A stretch of 64,000 bases of DNA from NCBI GenBank assembly GCA_014218235.1, contig CM024759.1:10742712-10806711 (forward strand). The letters are read 5' to 3'. Of this stretch, positions 35,593 to 45,523 are shown one piece after another (position 1 is the stretch's first letter; each line of letters begins with the position of its first letter). Under the pieces are notes generated by a model. The model was not told the origin of the DNA. It worked only from the letters and a program-made list of their open reading frames with translations, and searched no databases. The position numbers and the translations under genes are program-made. This stretch comes from Colocasia esculenta (lineage: Eukaryota; Streptophyta; Magnoliopsida; Alismatales; Araceae).

Positions 35593-36843
35593 CTAAGCAT
35601 CATCAGGACCAGGTGGGGCAGGGGCCTGACGATTCTCTTGAACATGGGTAGAGAGCCTAGTGAACCTGAGTTGGAGCTGAACTTGGGAGTCAGTCAGTGC
35701 TTCCAGACTTGTGTCTACAGTGTCCAACCGTTCATTCAGCGTAGCAAAGCCGGTGGACATCTGAATTTGCAACTGAGCAATGAGTTCTCGAATGGAGGGC
35801 TCAGTAGCAATGTCACCAGCAGCAATGCTATCACCATCTCCCGGAGCATCTACAGGCTCAGATTGGGAGTCTTCTGCTTCTTGGTCTTCAGATTCATCTT
35901 CATTTGCAGCTTCTTCATCTTCTTCATCTTCACCATCACCCTCAACTGTAGCTTGTCCCTTACCCTTGAGGTCACGGGTCACAATGCCATCTACCATTTT
36001 GTAGCCCATCCACTGTGCAGCAGTGAGATCATAGGAGCTACGAGACTTGAGGGCAGTCATCTCTTCTTTTGGAATAGGGATATCAAGGAACAAGAAGAGG
36101 GAGGTGAGCTGACATGCGTAAGGCATAGACCTCTTTGAGCTACGGAGGCAAATGCGGAGGATGGAGACCATGAGGAGTGGTAGATTGATGGGTTCACAGT
36201 TCAAGAATTTATGGAGCAAGGACTTGTGAATGGAAGTCACAAGTTCGCGACTACCATCCTTCGGAACGATGATGGTTGTGAAGATGTGGTGGATGAGATG
36301 ATGAAGTGGAGGGAAAGAGTTAGCATTCAGTTGCTTATGATCCGTAGGATCGTAAGACTGCAAAGTTATGAGGGTATGATACTCTTCTGGGGTGGGATGA
36401 TGGGATATGATATCTACCCCAGTGTTAGGGATTTGCAAGGCAACAGAGAAAATATTAGGGGAAATTCGAAAGGAAGTCCCCTTGACTCTGGAATAGAGAT
36501 CACCTGCAGCAGTCTGTCGGAGATTGTTGAAGAACTCCGTCACAGCGGTGGGTGAGTACTGCTTGTGATTATAGAAGAATGGAGACCAACTCTGGACATC
36601 GAAGAGAGGCTGCAACCCGGGAAAAAGGTCTTCCAGAGACATGAAGTCGACGTAGCGGGGTTGCACAAACTTCGTGAAGGTGCCATGGACTTCGAGTAGG
36701 TGAAGGTTCTGAGGGATGATGAGCTCCGGCAGACGGTCTTCCCGGTGCTTCGTCCGGCACTTGGCGGGTGCCCTGGAGCCCTGTCCGGCTTCGGGAGACC
36801 AAGGACGACGACGGGAGGCCATCTTCCTGGCCGGTGGAGCCAT
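35593..36843 (-). CDS. Sirevirus B third ORF, 416-aa protein of unknown role (envelope position)
   Basis: An intact sense-strand ORF lies between pol and the 3' LTR, where SIRE-type elements carry their so-called envelope-like ORF. Layout: basic N terminus (1-35); a conserved globular core (about 40-290) with YVDFMSLEDLFPGLQPLFDV, YSPTAVTEFFNNL and LHHLIHHIFTTIIVPKDGS; an acidic Glu/Asp stretch (about 300-335); a helix with heptad character (about 350-395); and a Pro-rich tail. The core looks like the plant-transposon family PF20167. Two hydrophobic helices (220-233, 247-256) are short and flanked by charge, so membrane insertion is doubtful and there is no signal peptide. The function is unknown; calling it an envelope rests on position only. 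It shares the third ORF's layout with Sirevirus A, which argues for selection. Confidence 0.8.
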   Translation of the reverse strand: MAPPARKMASRRRPWSPEAGQGSRAPAKCRTKHREDRLPELIIPQNLHLLEVHGTFTKFVQPRYVDFMSLEDLFPGLQPLFDVQSWSPFFYNHKQYSPTAVTEFFNNLRQTAAGDLYSRVKGTSFRISPNIFSVALQIPNTGVDIISHHPTPEEYHTLITLQSYDPTDHKQLNANSFPPLHHLIHHIFTTIIVPKDGSRELVTSIHKSLLHKFLNCEPINLPLLMVSILRICLRSSKRSMPYACQLTSLFLFLDIPIPKEEMTALKSRSSYDLTAAQWMGYKMVDGIVTRDLKGKGQATVEGDGEDEEDEEAANEDESEDQEAEDSQSEPVDAPGDGDSIAAGDIATEPSIRELIAQLQIQMSTGFATLNERLDTVDTSLEALTDSQVQLQLRFTRLSTHVQENRQAPAPPGPDDA

Positions 36844-38895
36844 ATGAAGTTGTATCTTGAAGTGGATGGTGACGGGAGAGAGGAAGAAGACAGAGGGAGG
36901 AAGGAAACGTAAAGGGCTGGGTGTTCTCCTCTATCGCCCTGGGAAAGGAAGGGTTTAGGGAGAAGGAGGGAGGAAAGGTTTTTGGAAGTGGGAAAGGGTG
37001 GAAGGGGACGGGGAAACCTTTTATAGAAGTTATGTGAGAATTTGAAAGGTTGGGTCCCACGCAATCCGCCCTAAAAGGGTGTCCGTCGGGTTTCCAAAAG
37101 ATAGTCTGCCGCCGGCCCTGTCGACAGGAGAACTGGGCCCTGTCGACAGGAGAACTGGGCCCTGTCGACAGGCACCTGCAGAATTGTACCAGTGAAGGAT
37201 TTTTGACAGATTTTCAAGGCTATGAGCATGAAATGTGTATGTAAGATGTAAAATAGGTAAAATTATATTATAAAATGTCATAGCCACACATATTTTGGAC
37301 ACATCAAGAATCTACAATGGTTGTGAAATAATATTCCCCGATTTGCAAGTAATAATAACAATAATGCATTAAACAAAGACATGTGTTGATAAAAAGACCC
37401 TCTTGAATAATGTGATTTGCAAGAGACCATTTTCCTTAGTTGGTGATGTACACAAGATCAATGAGGTGTATGTCTACATGGTTAGTTAAACAAAAACCAC
37501 TTAACGACCTTGGCAGGACAAATTGGGAGGCTACACTCTATTTCTTCTAATTTTTTTTGTTTTTGTTTTGTTTTTGTTTTGAAGCATAAGAGAAACAGTG
37601 GTAATTAGGATCACTTGACCTTTTTACGTGAAGATAGACATTTGTGGTGCCTGTATCCCCAGTTACTCGGTTGAGTGGCCATCAAACCATTTTACAGAGT
37701 TAATGAGTAAGCCGTTTGACGCGAAGATAGACAGTTGTGATGCCCATATCCCCGGTTACTTAGCAATACTCAACATTGCTCTGCCTTTTCCTTTTTTTTT
37801 AATGAACACTTTGTGTTTTGCTTTGAAATAGGTAGCTTTTCTCCCTTAATTTTGATTGATCTGTCCTTGTTCATGTTTTCTAAAAACAAGGTCAAGAAGT
37901 AGAAGGAGTTTAAAAATCAATGAAAGACATAACCCTTAATGACCTAGTAACTAATCACATGACTTTTTTACAAATTAGTTATTCAAGTGAGTTAATCTAA
38001 GCTCATGTGATTTTGTTTGATGTGCTCAAGTTAATGCAACTTAGACTCATAAGGAATAGTATATCAAAATCATTGTGATTTAGACAATATCTTTGATATC
38101 ATGTGGATAGGATAAGTTATAATGTTGGAATTTCCCATTTTTCACCTTAAATACTTTCAATAAGTATGCTCATGAAGAATTGTGGACCAAAAAGTGAAGT
38201 ATTTGAAGAAACTGGTCCATTTGTCGACAGCCAGTAGGGGCCTGTCGACAGCTGTTGACAGAGCTGAAGGATGAAGGCTCTGGAGGGGTGTTCCTATCGA
38301 CAGGCGATGGAGGGCTGTCGACAGGTACTGACAGACAGACAAAAGGTGATTTCACGTGGACTAAAGCTGTCAGTTGCTGTCGACAGCAGCTTGGGGGCTG
38401 TCGACAGGGACTTCAGAAAAATTGTTTTTGAAGGCAGAAATGAGAGAAATTATTGAATGTTCATTCAAGGGAAGTAAGGCAATGGCCAAGGACATGTTTC
38501 CCTCTGGAATTTCACTCACCTACCTTAATAGAGCTCTCCTATTGTGTGTGCATGTGAAGACTCATCATTCAAGCAATTCAACAACAATTCAAGCAAGAGT
38601 GTCACACAGTTCAACATCACACTATGCATGTAAGGGGATAACAACAAAAATCTTTTTGGTATTTTTGATTTAAAATATTTTTTTTAATGATTAGGCAAAT
38701 TGTAAAGAAACTAAATACTTTATCTAAAATAGATGTCCCTTTTTCACTTCAACTATGGATACGTGGCGGAGAATGTTTTCTCACGCATAATGAAAGTTTC
38801 CAAACAAGCATAACTTGTTTTTTCACAAATCACCATTTGATATACCACATAGTTGTTGCACACAAGGAACATATATTCACGATTTGGTATGAGTT
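36844..38895 (-). other. Spacer between pol and third ORF in Sirevirus B
   Basis: Noncoding. It holds three CTGTCGACAG copies spaced exactly 22 bp (37118, 37140, 37162) and three pairs (38221/38242, 38294/38315, 38377/38398) whose pair-to-pair steps are 73 and 83 bp. The duplicated 52-bp block seen in A is at about 37618-37669 and 37711-37762. It could contain the promoter or splice acceptor for the third ORF, but I see no decisive signal. Confidence 0.75.
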
Positions 38896-41800
38896 TCATT
38901 GCATTTTGCACAAACCCAATTCTCTTCTAAGTGTAGTGAACCTATCCTCAGCCAATGGTTTTGTGAAGATGTCAGCTAGTTGTTTCTCAGTGGGTATGAA
39001 GCTCAGCTCTAAGGTGTTGTTGGCTACCTCATCTCTCAGAAAATGGTGTCTAATCTCTATGTGCTTTGTTGTAGAGTGTTGAATTAGGTTCTTTGAGAGA
39101 TTGATTGCACTAGTGTTGTCACATAGGATAGGTGTGCATCCAATGTCAATGTTGTAGTCAGACAATTGACTTTTTATCCACAACACTTGAGCCGCACAAC
39201 TCCTTGCAGCAACATATTCTACCTCTACAGTGGAGAGTGCAACCGAGTGTTGCTTCTTGGATGCCCACGAAACCATGCAACCACCAAGAATTTGGCAATA
39301 GCCACTAGTGCTTTTCCTGTCAATTTTACATCCAGCATAGTCAGCATTAGAATAAGAGACCAAGTTGAAGCTACTACCTGCTGGATACCAAAGACCCATA
39401 TCATGCGTACCGGAGAGATATCGAAATATTCTCTTAACTGCAACCAAATGGCTTTCCTTTGGACTAGATTGGTATCTAGCACAAAGGCAAACGCTGAATT
39501 GAATGTCTGGTCTACTGGCAATAAGATATAAAAGGGATCCAATCATACCTTGAAATTGCTTTGCATCTACCGGTTTACCTTTCTCATCACTTTCTAGTTT
39601 TATGCTTGTGCTCATTGGTGTTAAGGCAGGCTTGGCTTGTTCGAACTGAAATCTTTTCAGTAGCTCTTTGACATATTTTTCTTGGTTGATGAAGAATCCA
39701 TCTTCTAGTTGTTTCACCTGTAGACCAAGAAAAAATTGAAGCTCCCCCATTAAGCTCATCTCAAATTCACTGTGCATGTGTTTTGAAAACTCTTCACACA
39801 GTGATGGGTTAGTTGAACCAAATATAATATCGTCCACATAAACTTGAACAACAATTATGTGATTGCAGACTCTCTTAGTGAAAAGAGTTTGGTCTACTTT
39901 ACCTCGTGAGTAGTTTTTGCTTACCAAAAATATGCTTAGCCGGTCGTACCAAGCTCGGGGTGCCTGTTTCAAACCATAAAGAGCTTTGTGCAATTTAAAC
40001 ACATGGTTAGGTTTATCATGATCCTCAAAGCCAGGTAGTTGAGAGACATAGACTTCCTCTTTGATGTAGCCATTCAAGAAGGCAGTTTTTACATCCATTT
40101 GAAAAAGCTTGAACTTGTTTGAGCATGCATATGCTAACAAGATTCTAACTGCTTCTAGCCTAGCTACAGGAGCAAAGGATTCTTCGAAGTCAACACCAAA
40201 TTCCTGATTATATCCCTTTGCAACCAGTCTAGCCTTATTTCTCACCACTTTACCCTCTTCATTTAGTTTATTCCTAAAGACCCATCTTGTCCCTATGATG
40301 GAAATTTCAGGGGTTCTAGGAACTAGACTCCAGACACTATTTCTCTGAAATTGCCCAAGCTCCTCATGCATAGCATCAATCCATGAGTTTTCTTTTAAAG
40401 CTTCTTCAACATTTTTAGGTTCCACGTGAGACACAAAGGCTAGATGATCCTGTTCAACTATTTCCCTAAGTTGAGACCTAGTTTGAACTTTTTCATTCAC
40501 ATCTCCTATTATGTTCTCAAGTGGATGATCTTTAGAGTACCTGACATTTGTGATTGTTGAAGGTCCTGGTTGATCTTGCATTTGAGGAGGTTGTTCTGGA
40601 GGAGGGTGTGCTTGAGGAGTTTCAGCTTGAGGCTCCTCTTGTTGTGGATCTTCTTCAGGTTCATCATTTTGATTTCTGAACAAAATTGCATCATCCTTAT
40701 CATCGTACCTGCGAAGATGTTCACTGTTAGTCTTGGAGACAATTTTAGAGTTTGCTTTTGTTTTTATTTGAAGTTCCCCAAGTGTTGTTCCTTCAGCTTC
40801 ATCTTCAAACCTGTAAGCATTCGAGATGTTAGGCTTTGATTGAGATTCATCAAAAACAACGTGTTGAGTTTCTTCCACCGTTCGAGTTTTAAGATTAAAC
40901 ACCCTGTAAGCTCTAGAGTGTTCTGAATATCCAAGAAGAATACCTTGATCACTTTTGGCCTCAAATTTATCTAGATCAGCTTTATCATTATTATGAATGA
41001 AGACTTTTGAGCCAAAAACTCTAAAGTACCCAATGCTGGGTTTCTTACCTTTTAGCAATTCATAGGGAGTTTTCTTGATTACGGGTCTTAGCATGGCTCT
41101 GTTGAGAATGTAGCATGATGTGTTTACCGCTTCTACCCAAAAGGTTCTTGCAAGTTGACTTTCGACCAGAAGGGTGCGAGCCATTTCCACCAAGGTTCTG
41201 TTCTTTCTCTCCACTACTCCATTTTGTTCCGGAGTCCTTGGAGAGGAGAACAAATGTTCTATCCCGTGGTGCCTACAGAAATCAGAAAAGGAATTGTTAT
41301 CAAATTCTCCCCCGTGATCAGTGTGGATTGAGCATATTTTGTGAACATTTCCATACTCAATTTTATTGAAGAATTCCTCAAACAGTCTCATTGCTTCATT
41401 TTTATGTACGAGGAACTTTACCCATGTGAACCTAGAGAAGTCGTCTAAAATGACAAAACCAAAGCGTTTGCCATTGAGACTTAGTGTTCTAGTAGGTCCA
41501 AACAAGTCCATGTGTAGAAGTTCATAAGGTTTAGAAGTGCTTACTGGTGCTTTTGATTTGAAGGATTTCCTTGTTTGTTTTCCCTGTGCACATGCATCAC
41601 AAAAACTTTCATTTTTATCAAAGGAAATATCAGGGAGTCCACTTACCAACTTCAGCTTCATGATCTTGTGCAGGACATTGTAGCTTGCATGGCCTAGCCT
41701 ACGATGCCACAGTGTGAGCTCATCCTGTTTGTTTGCTACAAGACACAAGTCTTCATTTTCTGGATCATCTAAGTCAACCATGTAGATGTTGTTCACCCTT

Positions 41801-42153
41801 TTTCCAGAAAATTTCAGACTTCCTGTATCCTTATCAATGATTTGACATGTGTTTGATTCAAAGATAACTTGGTGACCTTTATCACACAATTGACTTATGC
41901 TAAGCAAATTGTGATGATGGCCATCCACCAATAGTACATTGTCAATTGAGTTGGAAACATACTTATCGACCTTACCTGAGCCGATGATCTGACCTTTGTT
42001 GTTACCTCCAAAGATGACTTGACCTCCGTCTTTTTCCACCAACAAACAGAATTTTTCTTTATCGCCCGTCATATGCCTCGAGCAGCCACTATCCAAGTAC
42101 CATTTGTTTTGATTTTGGGCTGCTAGGCATTCCTGCATATGTGGATCAGACAA
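38896..42153 (-). CDS. Sirevirus B pol polyprotein (PR-INT-RT-RH)
   Basis: An intact 1085-codon frame. Protease: WYLDSG with Asp21. Integrase: zinc residues His150, His155, Cys185, Cys188 and core Asp216, Asp279, Glu315 (35-residue D-E spacing). An acidic Pro/Gln-rich linker spans about 480-530. Reverse transcriptase: Asp687 in MDVKTAFLNG and YVDD at 772-775. RNase H: about 930-1060. In RNase H the usual Asp of the SDADYAG motif is Asn936 (AAT instead of GAT), which should impair or kill RNase H. The frame has no convincing ATG of its own, overlaps gag by 8 nt and lies in the +1 frame relative to it, so a gag-pol fusion by frameshifting is likely. It would copy and integrate the element. Confidence 0.93.
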   Translation of the reverse strand: MSDPHMQECLAAQNQNKWYLDSGCSRHMTGDKEKFCLLVEKDGGQVIFGGNNKGQIIGSGKVDKYVSNSIDNVLLVDGHHHNLLSISQLCDKGHQVIFESNTCQIIDKDTGSLKFSGKRVNNIYMVDLDDPENEDLCLVANKQDELTLWHRRLGHASYNVLHKIMKLKLVSGLPDISFDKNESFCDACAQGKQTRKSFKSKAPVSTSKPYELLHMDLFGPTRTLSLNGKRFGFVILDDFSRFTWVKFLVHKNEAMRLFEEFFNKIEYGNVHKICSIHTDHGGEFDNNSFSDFCRHHGIEHLFSSPRTPEQNGVVERKNRTLVEMARTLLVESQLARTFWVEAVNTSCYILNRAMLRPVIKKTPYELLKGKKPSIGYFRVFGSKVFIHNNDKADLDKFEAKSDQGILLGYSEHSRAYRVFNLKTRTVEETQHVVFDESQSKPNISNAYRFEDEAEGTTLGELQIKTKANSKIVSKTNSEHLRRYDDKDDAILFRNQNDEPEEDPQQEEPQAETPQAHPPPEQPPQMQDQPGPSTITNVRYSKDHPLENIIGDVNEKVQTRSQLREIVEQDHLAFVSHVEPKNVEEALKENSWIDAMHEELGQFQRNSVWSLVPRTPEISIIGTRWVFRNKLNEEGKVVRNKARLVAKGYNQEFGVDFEESFAPVARLEAVRILLAYACSNKFKLFQMDVKTAFLNGYIKEEVYVSQLPGFEDHDKPNHVFKLHKALYGLKQAPRAWYDRLSIFLVSKNYSRGKVDQTLFTKRVCNHIIVVQVYVDDIIFGSTNPSLCEEFSKHMHSEFEMSLMGELQFFLGLQVKQLEDGFFINQEKYVKELLKRFQFEQAKPALTPMSTSIKLESDEKGKPVDAKQFQGMIGSLLYLIASRPDIQFSVCLCARYQSSPKESHLVAVKRIFRYLSGTHDMGLWYPAGSSFNLVSYSNADYAGCKIDRKSTSGYCQILGGCMVSWASKKQHSVALSTVEVEYVAARSCAAQVLWIKSQLSDYNIDIGCTPILCDNTSAINLSKNLIQHSTTKHIEIRHHFLRDEVANNTLELSFIPTEKQLADIFTKPLAEDRFTTLRRELGLCKMQ

Positions 42154-44146
42154 GATGTTTTGGTACCCAAATTACTTTGGGTCCCAGTGTATCATTCATG
42201 CCAAACAGTAAATGCTTCGAAATCCAAATTTGTTTGAGTTTTAGTTTATTTGGACTGTTCCAGCATTGTTTTTCATTGTGTCCAACTTTCTTGCAGAAAT
42301 TGCATGATAAAGTATTTTTCATGACAATGGGCTTTTTGTTTTGAGGAACATGGATGGGCATTTTACCTTTCTGTTGCCTGGTCAACTTTCCTTTAGAAGC
42401 TGGTTTCCTGTCCTGTCGACAACTCTCATTGGGGCTGTTGATAGGTTTTGCAGTTTTATTAGCAACAAATTTGGTATTCTTGGGTTCCTTTTTCTTGCCC
42501 TTGGCTTTACTTTTATTGTTCATTGACGGGATTTGTTTGCTTGTGCTTGGGCTGATATCAACAAAAGATGTCAACAGATTTTTACCAATTACTTTTGGTT
42601 TAACAGGTTGATATCCAACCCCATGTTTTGCAACAAACACATTAGATCCCAAGATTGCATCAAGATTTTGTTTACTTTTGACAAACTTAGTTAGATCTTC
42701 AGATTTTTCCTTAAGATGCTCTTCAGCCTTTTTCAACTTTTCTTTTACTTCAGTAAGTTCAACTTGGAGAGTTTCAAGGGAGTTGCTTAGACCATATTTT
42801 TCTTTTTGAACTTCTTGGAGTTTCAGTTTCATGCCATCCATTTCCTCACTATGTGCTTGTTCATCAATTCTCATCATCTCAATATCTTTATTCAAGGATG
42901 CAATTTGTTCATTATGATTGGTGTCATGAACAAGGGAATTGACTTTCTTTTTGAGTGCTTTATTTTCTGACTTATATTCACAGAATTTTTCAAACAAAAC
43001 AGTATAAGCTTCATCCCATTCAACAATAGAATAAGTTTCAAAGGAAGAGTTTACCTCGTTGGAGTCATTACTTTTTGCCATAAGACACTGAACTTCATCA
43101 TCTCCAGATGTTGCTTCAGCGTTCTCATCTTCGTCCTCATCACTCCAAGTAGCCATCATTGCCTTGGCTTTCTTGAAGGTGAATTTCTCCTTCTTCAGCT
43201 TCTTCTTAAGCTCAGGGCATTCTCCTCTCATATGCCCTTGCTTCTTGCACTCATAGCACACAATTTCAGATTTCTTGTTAGTCTCAAATTTATTAGCAAA
43301 ATCTTTCTTTTGGAAAGGTTTAGAGTTACCTAACCCTCTCCTTTTGAATTTCAGGAACTTTTTGAATTGTCTAGTGAGCATGGCCATTTCATTATTCTCA
43401 CTCTCACTAGATGATTCAAACTCCTCACTCTCCTGAGGTTCATCCTTTTTGGAACCTGAAGAACTTTTCTTGGAAGCCTTTAAAGCAATTAACTTTCTAG
43501 GATTTTCTTCAGTTTCCTTTCTTTTGACATTAATTTCATATGTCATTAAAGAGCCAATAAGTTCATCCAATTTCATTGTTGAGAGATCTTTTGAATCCTC
43601 AATGACAGTGGCTTTGGTGTTCCATGAGGATGGAAGAGACCGAAGTATCTTCCTCACCAAATCACTTTCTGAGTATTCATTTTTAAGACCTTTCAACCCA
43701 TTTATTATTAGCATGAACCTAGCAAACATGTCTGAGATGGTTTCATTGTTGTTCATCTTAAACATCTCATACTCAGAGACCAGCATGCTTACCTTTGATT
43801 CCCTTACCTGAGACATACCATCGTATATCAATTCGAGCTTGTCCCACATTTCTTTTGCTGAGGTGCACATGGAGACTCTCGAATATTCCTTGGGATGGAC
43901 GGCCCATTGCATCATGTTTAGGGCACTCCAGTTGAGTGTTCCTTTTGCAATTTGATCCTTCGTCCAGGTATCTTCATCCTCGGGAAGAGTGTATGCTCCT
44001 TTGTGGACGATCTTCCACAGCTCAAAGTTCTGTGCTCTCAGGAATACCTGCATGCAGTTTTTCCAATAAGGGTAGTCAGTTCCGTCAAAGAAGGGTGGCC
44101 TGGTCACAGAGTGTCCTTCGGCCATATACCCCTTGTTAGATTCCAT
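42146..44146 (-). CDS. Sirevirus B gag (capsid/nucleocapsid), 666 aa
   Basis: An intact frame from ATG 44146 (MESNKGYMAEGHSVTRPPFF) to TGA 42146. The UBN2/DUF4219-type capsid core covers about residues 20-205 (YPYWKNCMQVFLRAQNFELW, LRSLPSSWNTKATVIED). A first CCHC knuckle CYECKKQGHMRGEC is at 297-310. A long Lys/Glu coiled coil (about 395-500) and a basic Ser/Thr/Lys-rich region follow, then a second knuckle CNFCKKVGHNEKQC near 615-630 and a conserved GPKVIWVPKHLV tail. Two spaced knuckles and a long coiled coil are typical of large Sirevirus Gags. It would package the RNA in cytoplasmic particles. A CTGTCGACAA near-copy of the array palindrome occurs inside the gene near 42414. Confidence 0.93.
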   Translation of the reverse strand: MESNKGYMAEGHSVTRPPFFDGTDYPYWKNCMQVFLRAQNFELWKIVHKGAYTLPEDEDTWTKDQIAKGTLNWSALNMMQWAVHPKEYSRVSMCTSAKEMWDKLELIYDGMSQVRESKVSMLVSEYEMFKMNNNETISDMFARFMLIINGLKGLKNEYSESDLVRKILRSLPSSWNTKATVIEDSKDLSTMKLDELIGSLMTYEINVKRKETEENPRKLIALKASKKSSSGSKKDEPQESEEFESSSESENNEMAMLTRQFKKFLKFKRRGLGNSKPFQKKDFANKFETNKKSEIVCYECKKQGHMRGECPELKKKLKKEKFTFKKAKAMMATWSDEDEDENAEATSGDDEVQCLMAKSNDSNEVNSSFETYSIVEWDEAYTVLFEKFCEYKSENKALKKKVNSLVHDTNHNEQIASLNKDIEMMRIDEQAHSEEMDGMKLKLQEVQKEKYGLSNSLETLQVELTEVKEKLKKAEEHLKEKSEDLTKFVKSKQNLDAILGSNVFVAKHGVGYQPVKPKVIGKNLLTSFVDISPSTSKQIPSMNNKSKAKGKKKEPKNTKFVANKTAKPINSPNESCRQDRKPASKGKLTRQQKGKMPIHVPQNKKPIVMKNTLSCNFCKKVGHNEKQCWNSPNKLKLKQIWISKHLLFGMNDTLGPKVIWVPKHLV

Positions 44147-44207
44147 GAGATCAAAGTTCTCCTGATCGTAAGATCAAACAAGTATAACAGTAAATCGGAG
44201 AAACCTT

Positions 44208-44219
44208 GCTCTGATACCA
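44208..44219 (-). promoter_or_regulatory. Primer binding site of Sirevirus B
   Basis: On the minus strand TGGTATCAGAGC follows the LTR end by two bases. tRNA-iMet type. Confidence 0.93.
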
Positions 44220-44221
44220 AT

Positions 44222-45518
44222 TGAAAGGTTGCGGAATACCCTATATGGTAATCTAGAAGGGGGGTTGAATAGATTACTGTCAATTAAAAAGTTCTTATCA
44301 CCTTCTTTTCATGAAGACAAACTGTGAAAACTGTAACAGAGTTTAAACTAAACTTTGATGTGTGTGACTTGACAATAGATGGAGAAACAATCTATCAGAC
44401 GTGGGTAGAGACACCGTGCCTACCAAACATCTAACGTACAAGTGTTCAAACCATAGGACACAGAGTTTTACGTGGTTCGGAGTACACAACTTGTGTATCC
44501 TACGTCCACAGTCCACACACACACGTAGAAAAGACTGCTTATGAGCTAGTTCAACGACTACAACTCACACACACGAGTTGTCTGATGTGAAACCATGATC
44601 AGAACAACACAAGCCTCGTGAATCAAGAACAAGGACTACTTGAGACACAACCACACACACACGGATATGTAAAAACTAAAACAGGGAAGAGTTCTGAGTT
44701 GAAACACAAATCCTGATTAAGAACTCTTCTGATGAACGTCTGGATGGACTTCAAGCTTCGTCTTGGGGGACACAACTTGATGGAGAGGATTGAATCCACG
44801 ACGATTAGACTTCAATATTGCTGGATCAACAGTTGGTTCAATCTCTGAATAGCAGGGTGAAGCAGAGCAGCAGCAACACCTCTTGTTCTTGGACTTTCTC
44901 TAGGGTTTTTGGTGGAGGTTGCTTCTGTACGAGATTACCTTCAAAAGATAGCTTATATAGTGGTGTCCATATATGGAGAGACGTGGTAGTTGGAACCACC
45001 ATGACTGGCAACTTAAAAACTTTCCGTATCTGAAGGTTTTCTTCGTCTGTCGACAGCACTGGGTGCTCCTGTCGACAGGTGCTGACAGGCAGAGGACTGG
45101 GAGTTCGAGAGATAGTTTCCTGTCAGTGGCTGTCGACAGGTGACACTGGTGCTGTCGACAGGCACTCCTGTCCTTTGGTATGGCTTTCTGGCCTGTATGT
45201 ATTTGTCGACAGGGGCCTTTCTGGGTGTCGACAGGTACCTATTTTTCTTTCTTTTCTTGACCTTTTGAACCTTATTTGGTACATGTCTTGCATAGTATCT
45301 CACCTACATAAAAGAACTTAGTTAGGAGATATAATGACATATAAATGATCAGTTGACTTGTTTGTTTCATTTGCATTCCAAGAGTCATTATCATCAAGTT
45401 TCATTACTTAACATTCATCAATTTTGTCCATGAAATGTTCATGCTCATCATAAAAAATAAAGATGTGATTTGTTGGCTTAGCATTCTCATTAAGCATTCA
45501 ACATATGAGAACTCAACA
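44222..45518 (-). repeat. 5' LTR of Sirevirus B
   Basis: 1297 bp from TGAAAGGTTGCGG to ACTCAACA. TATATAAG on the minus strand is at 44952-44959, and the U3 palindrome array lies upstream of it. Confidence 0.93.
45047..45234. promoter_or_regulatory. CTGTCGACAG palindrome array, 5' LTR of B
   Basis: Copies start at 45047, 45069, 45130, 45152 (all exact), 45203 and 45225 (one mismatch each). Within-pair spacing is 22 bp; pair-to-pair steps are 83 and 73 bp. The first copy is 88 bp upstream of the TATATAAG box, the same distance as in Sirevirus A. The split left LTR shows the same layout at 23146, 23168, 23229 and 34901. Confidence 0.9.
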
Positions 45519-45523
45519 TTCCA

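Larger units (their letters stand above)
22317..45518 (-). mobile_element. Sirevirus B: coding-complete copia element with nested Sirevirus A
   Basis: LTR starts are at 22317 and 44222 (TGAAAGGTTGCGGAAT) and LTR ends at 35269 and 45518 (ACTCAACA). Identical pentamers TTCCA flank it at 22312-22316 and 45519-45523. After removal of element A the LTRs are about 1303 and 1297 bp. Minus-strand order is 5' LTR, primer binding site, gag (666 codons), pol (1085 codons), a 2-kb spacer, a third ORF (416 codons), polypurine tract and 3' LTR. All three ORFs are open. The domain order and the extra downstream ORF fit the Sirevirus (SIRE/Maximus) lineage. Confidence 0.93.
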
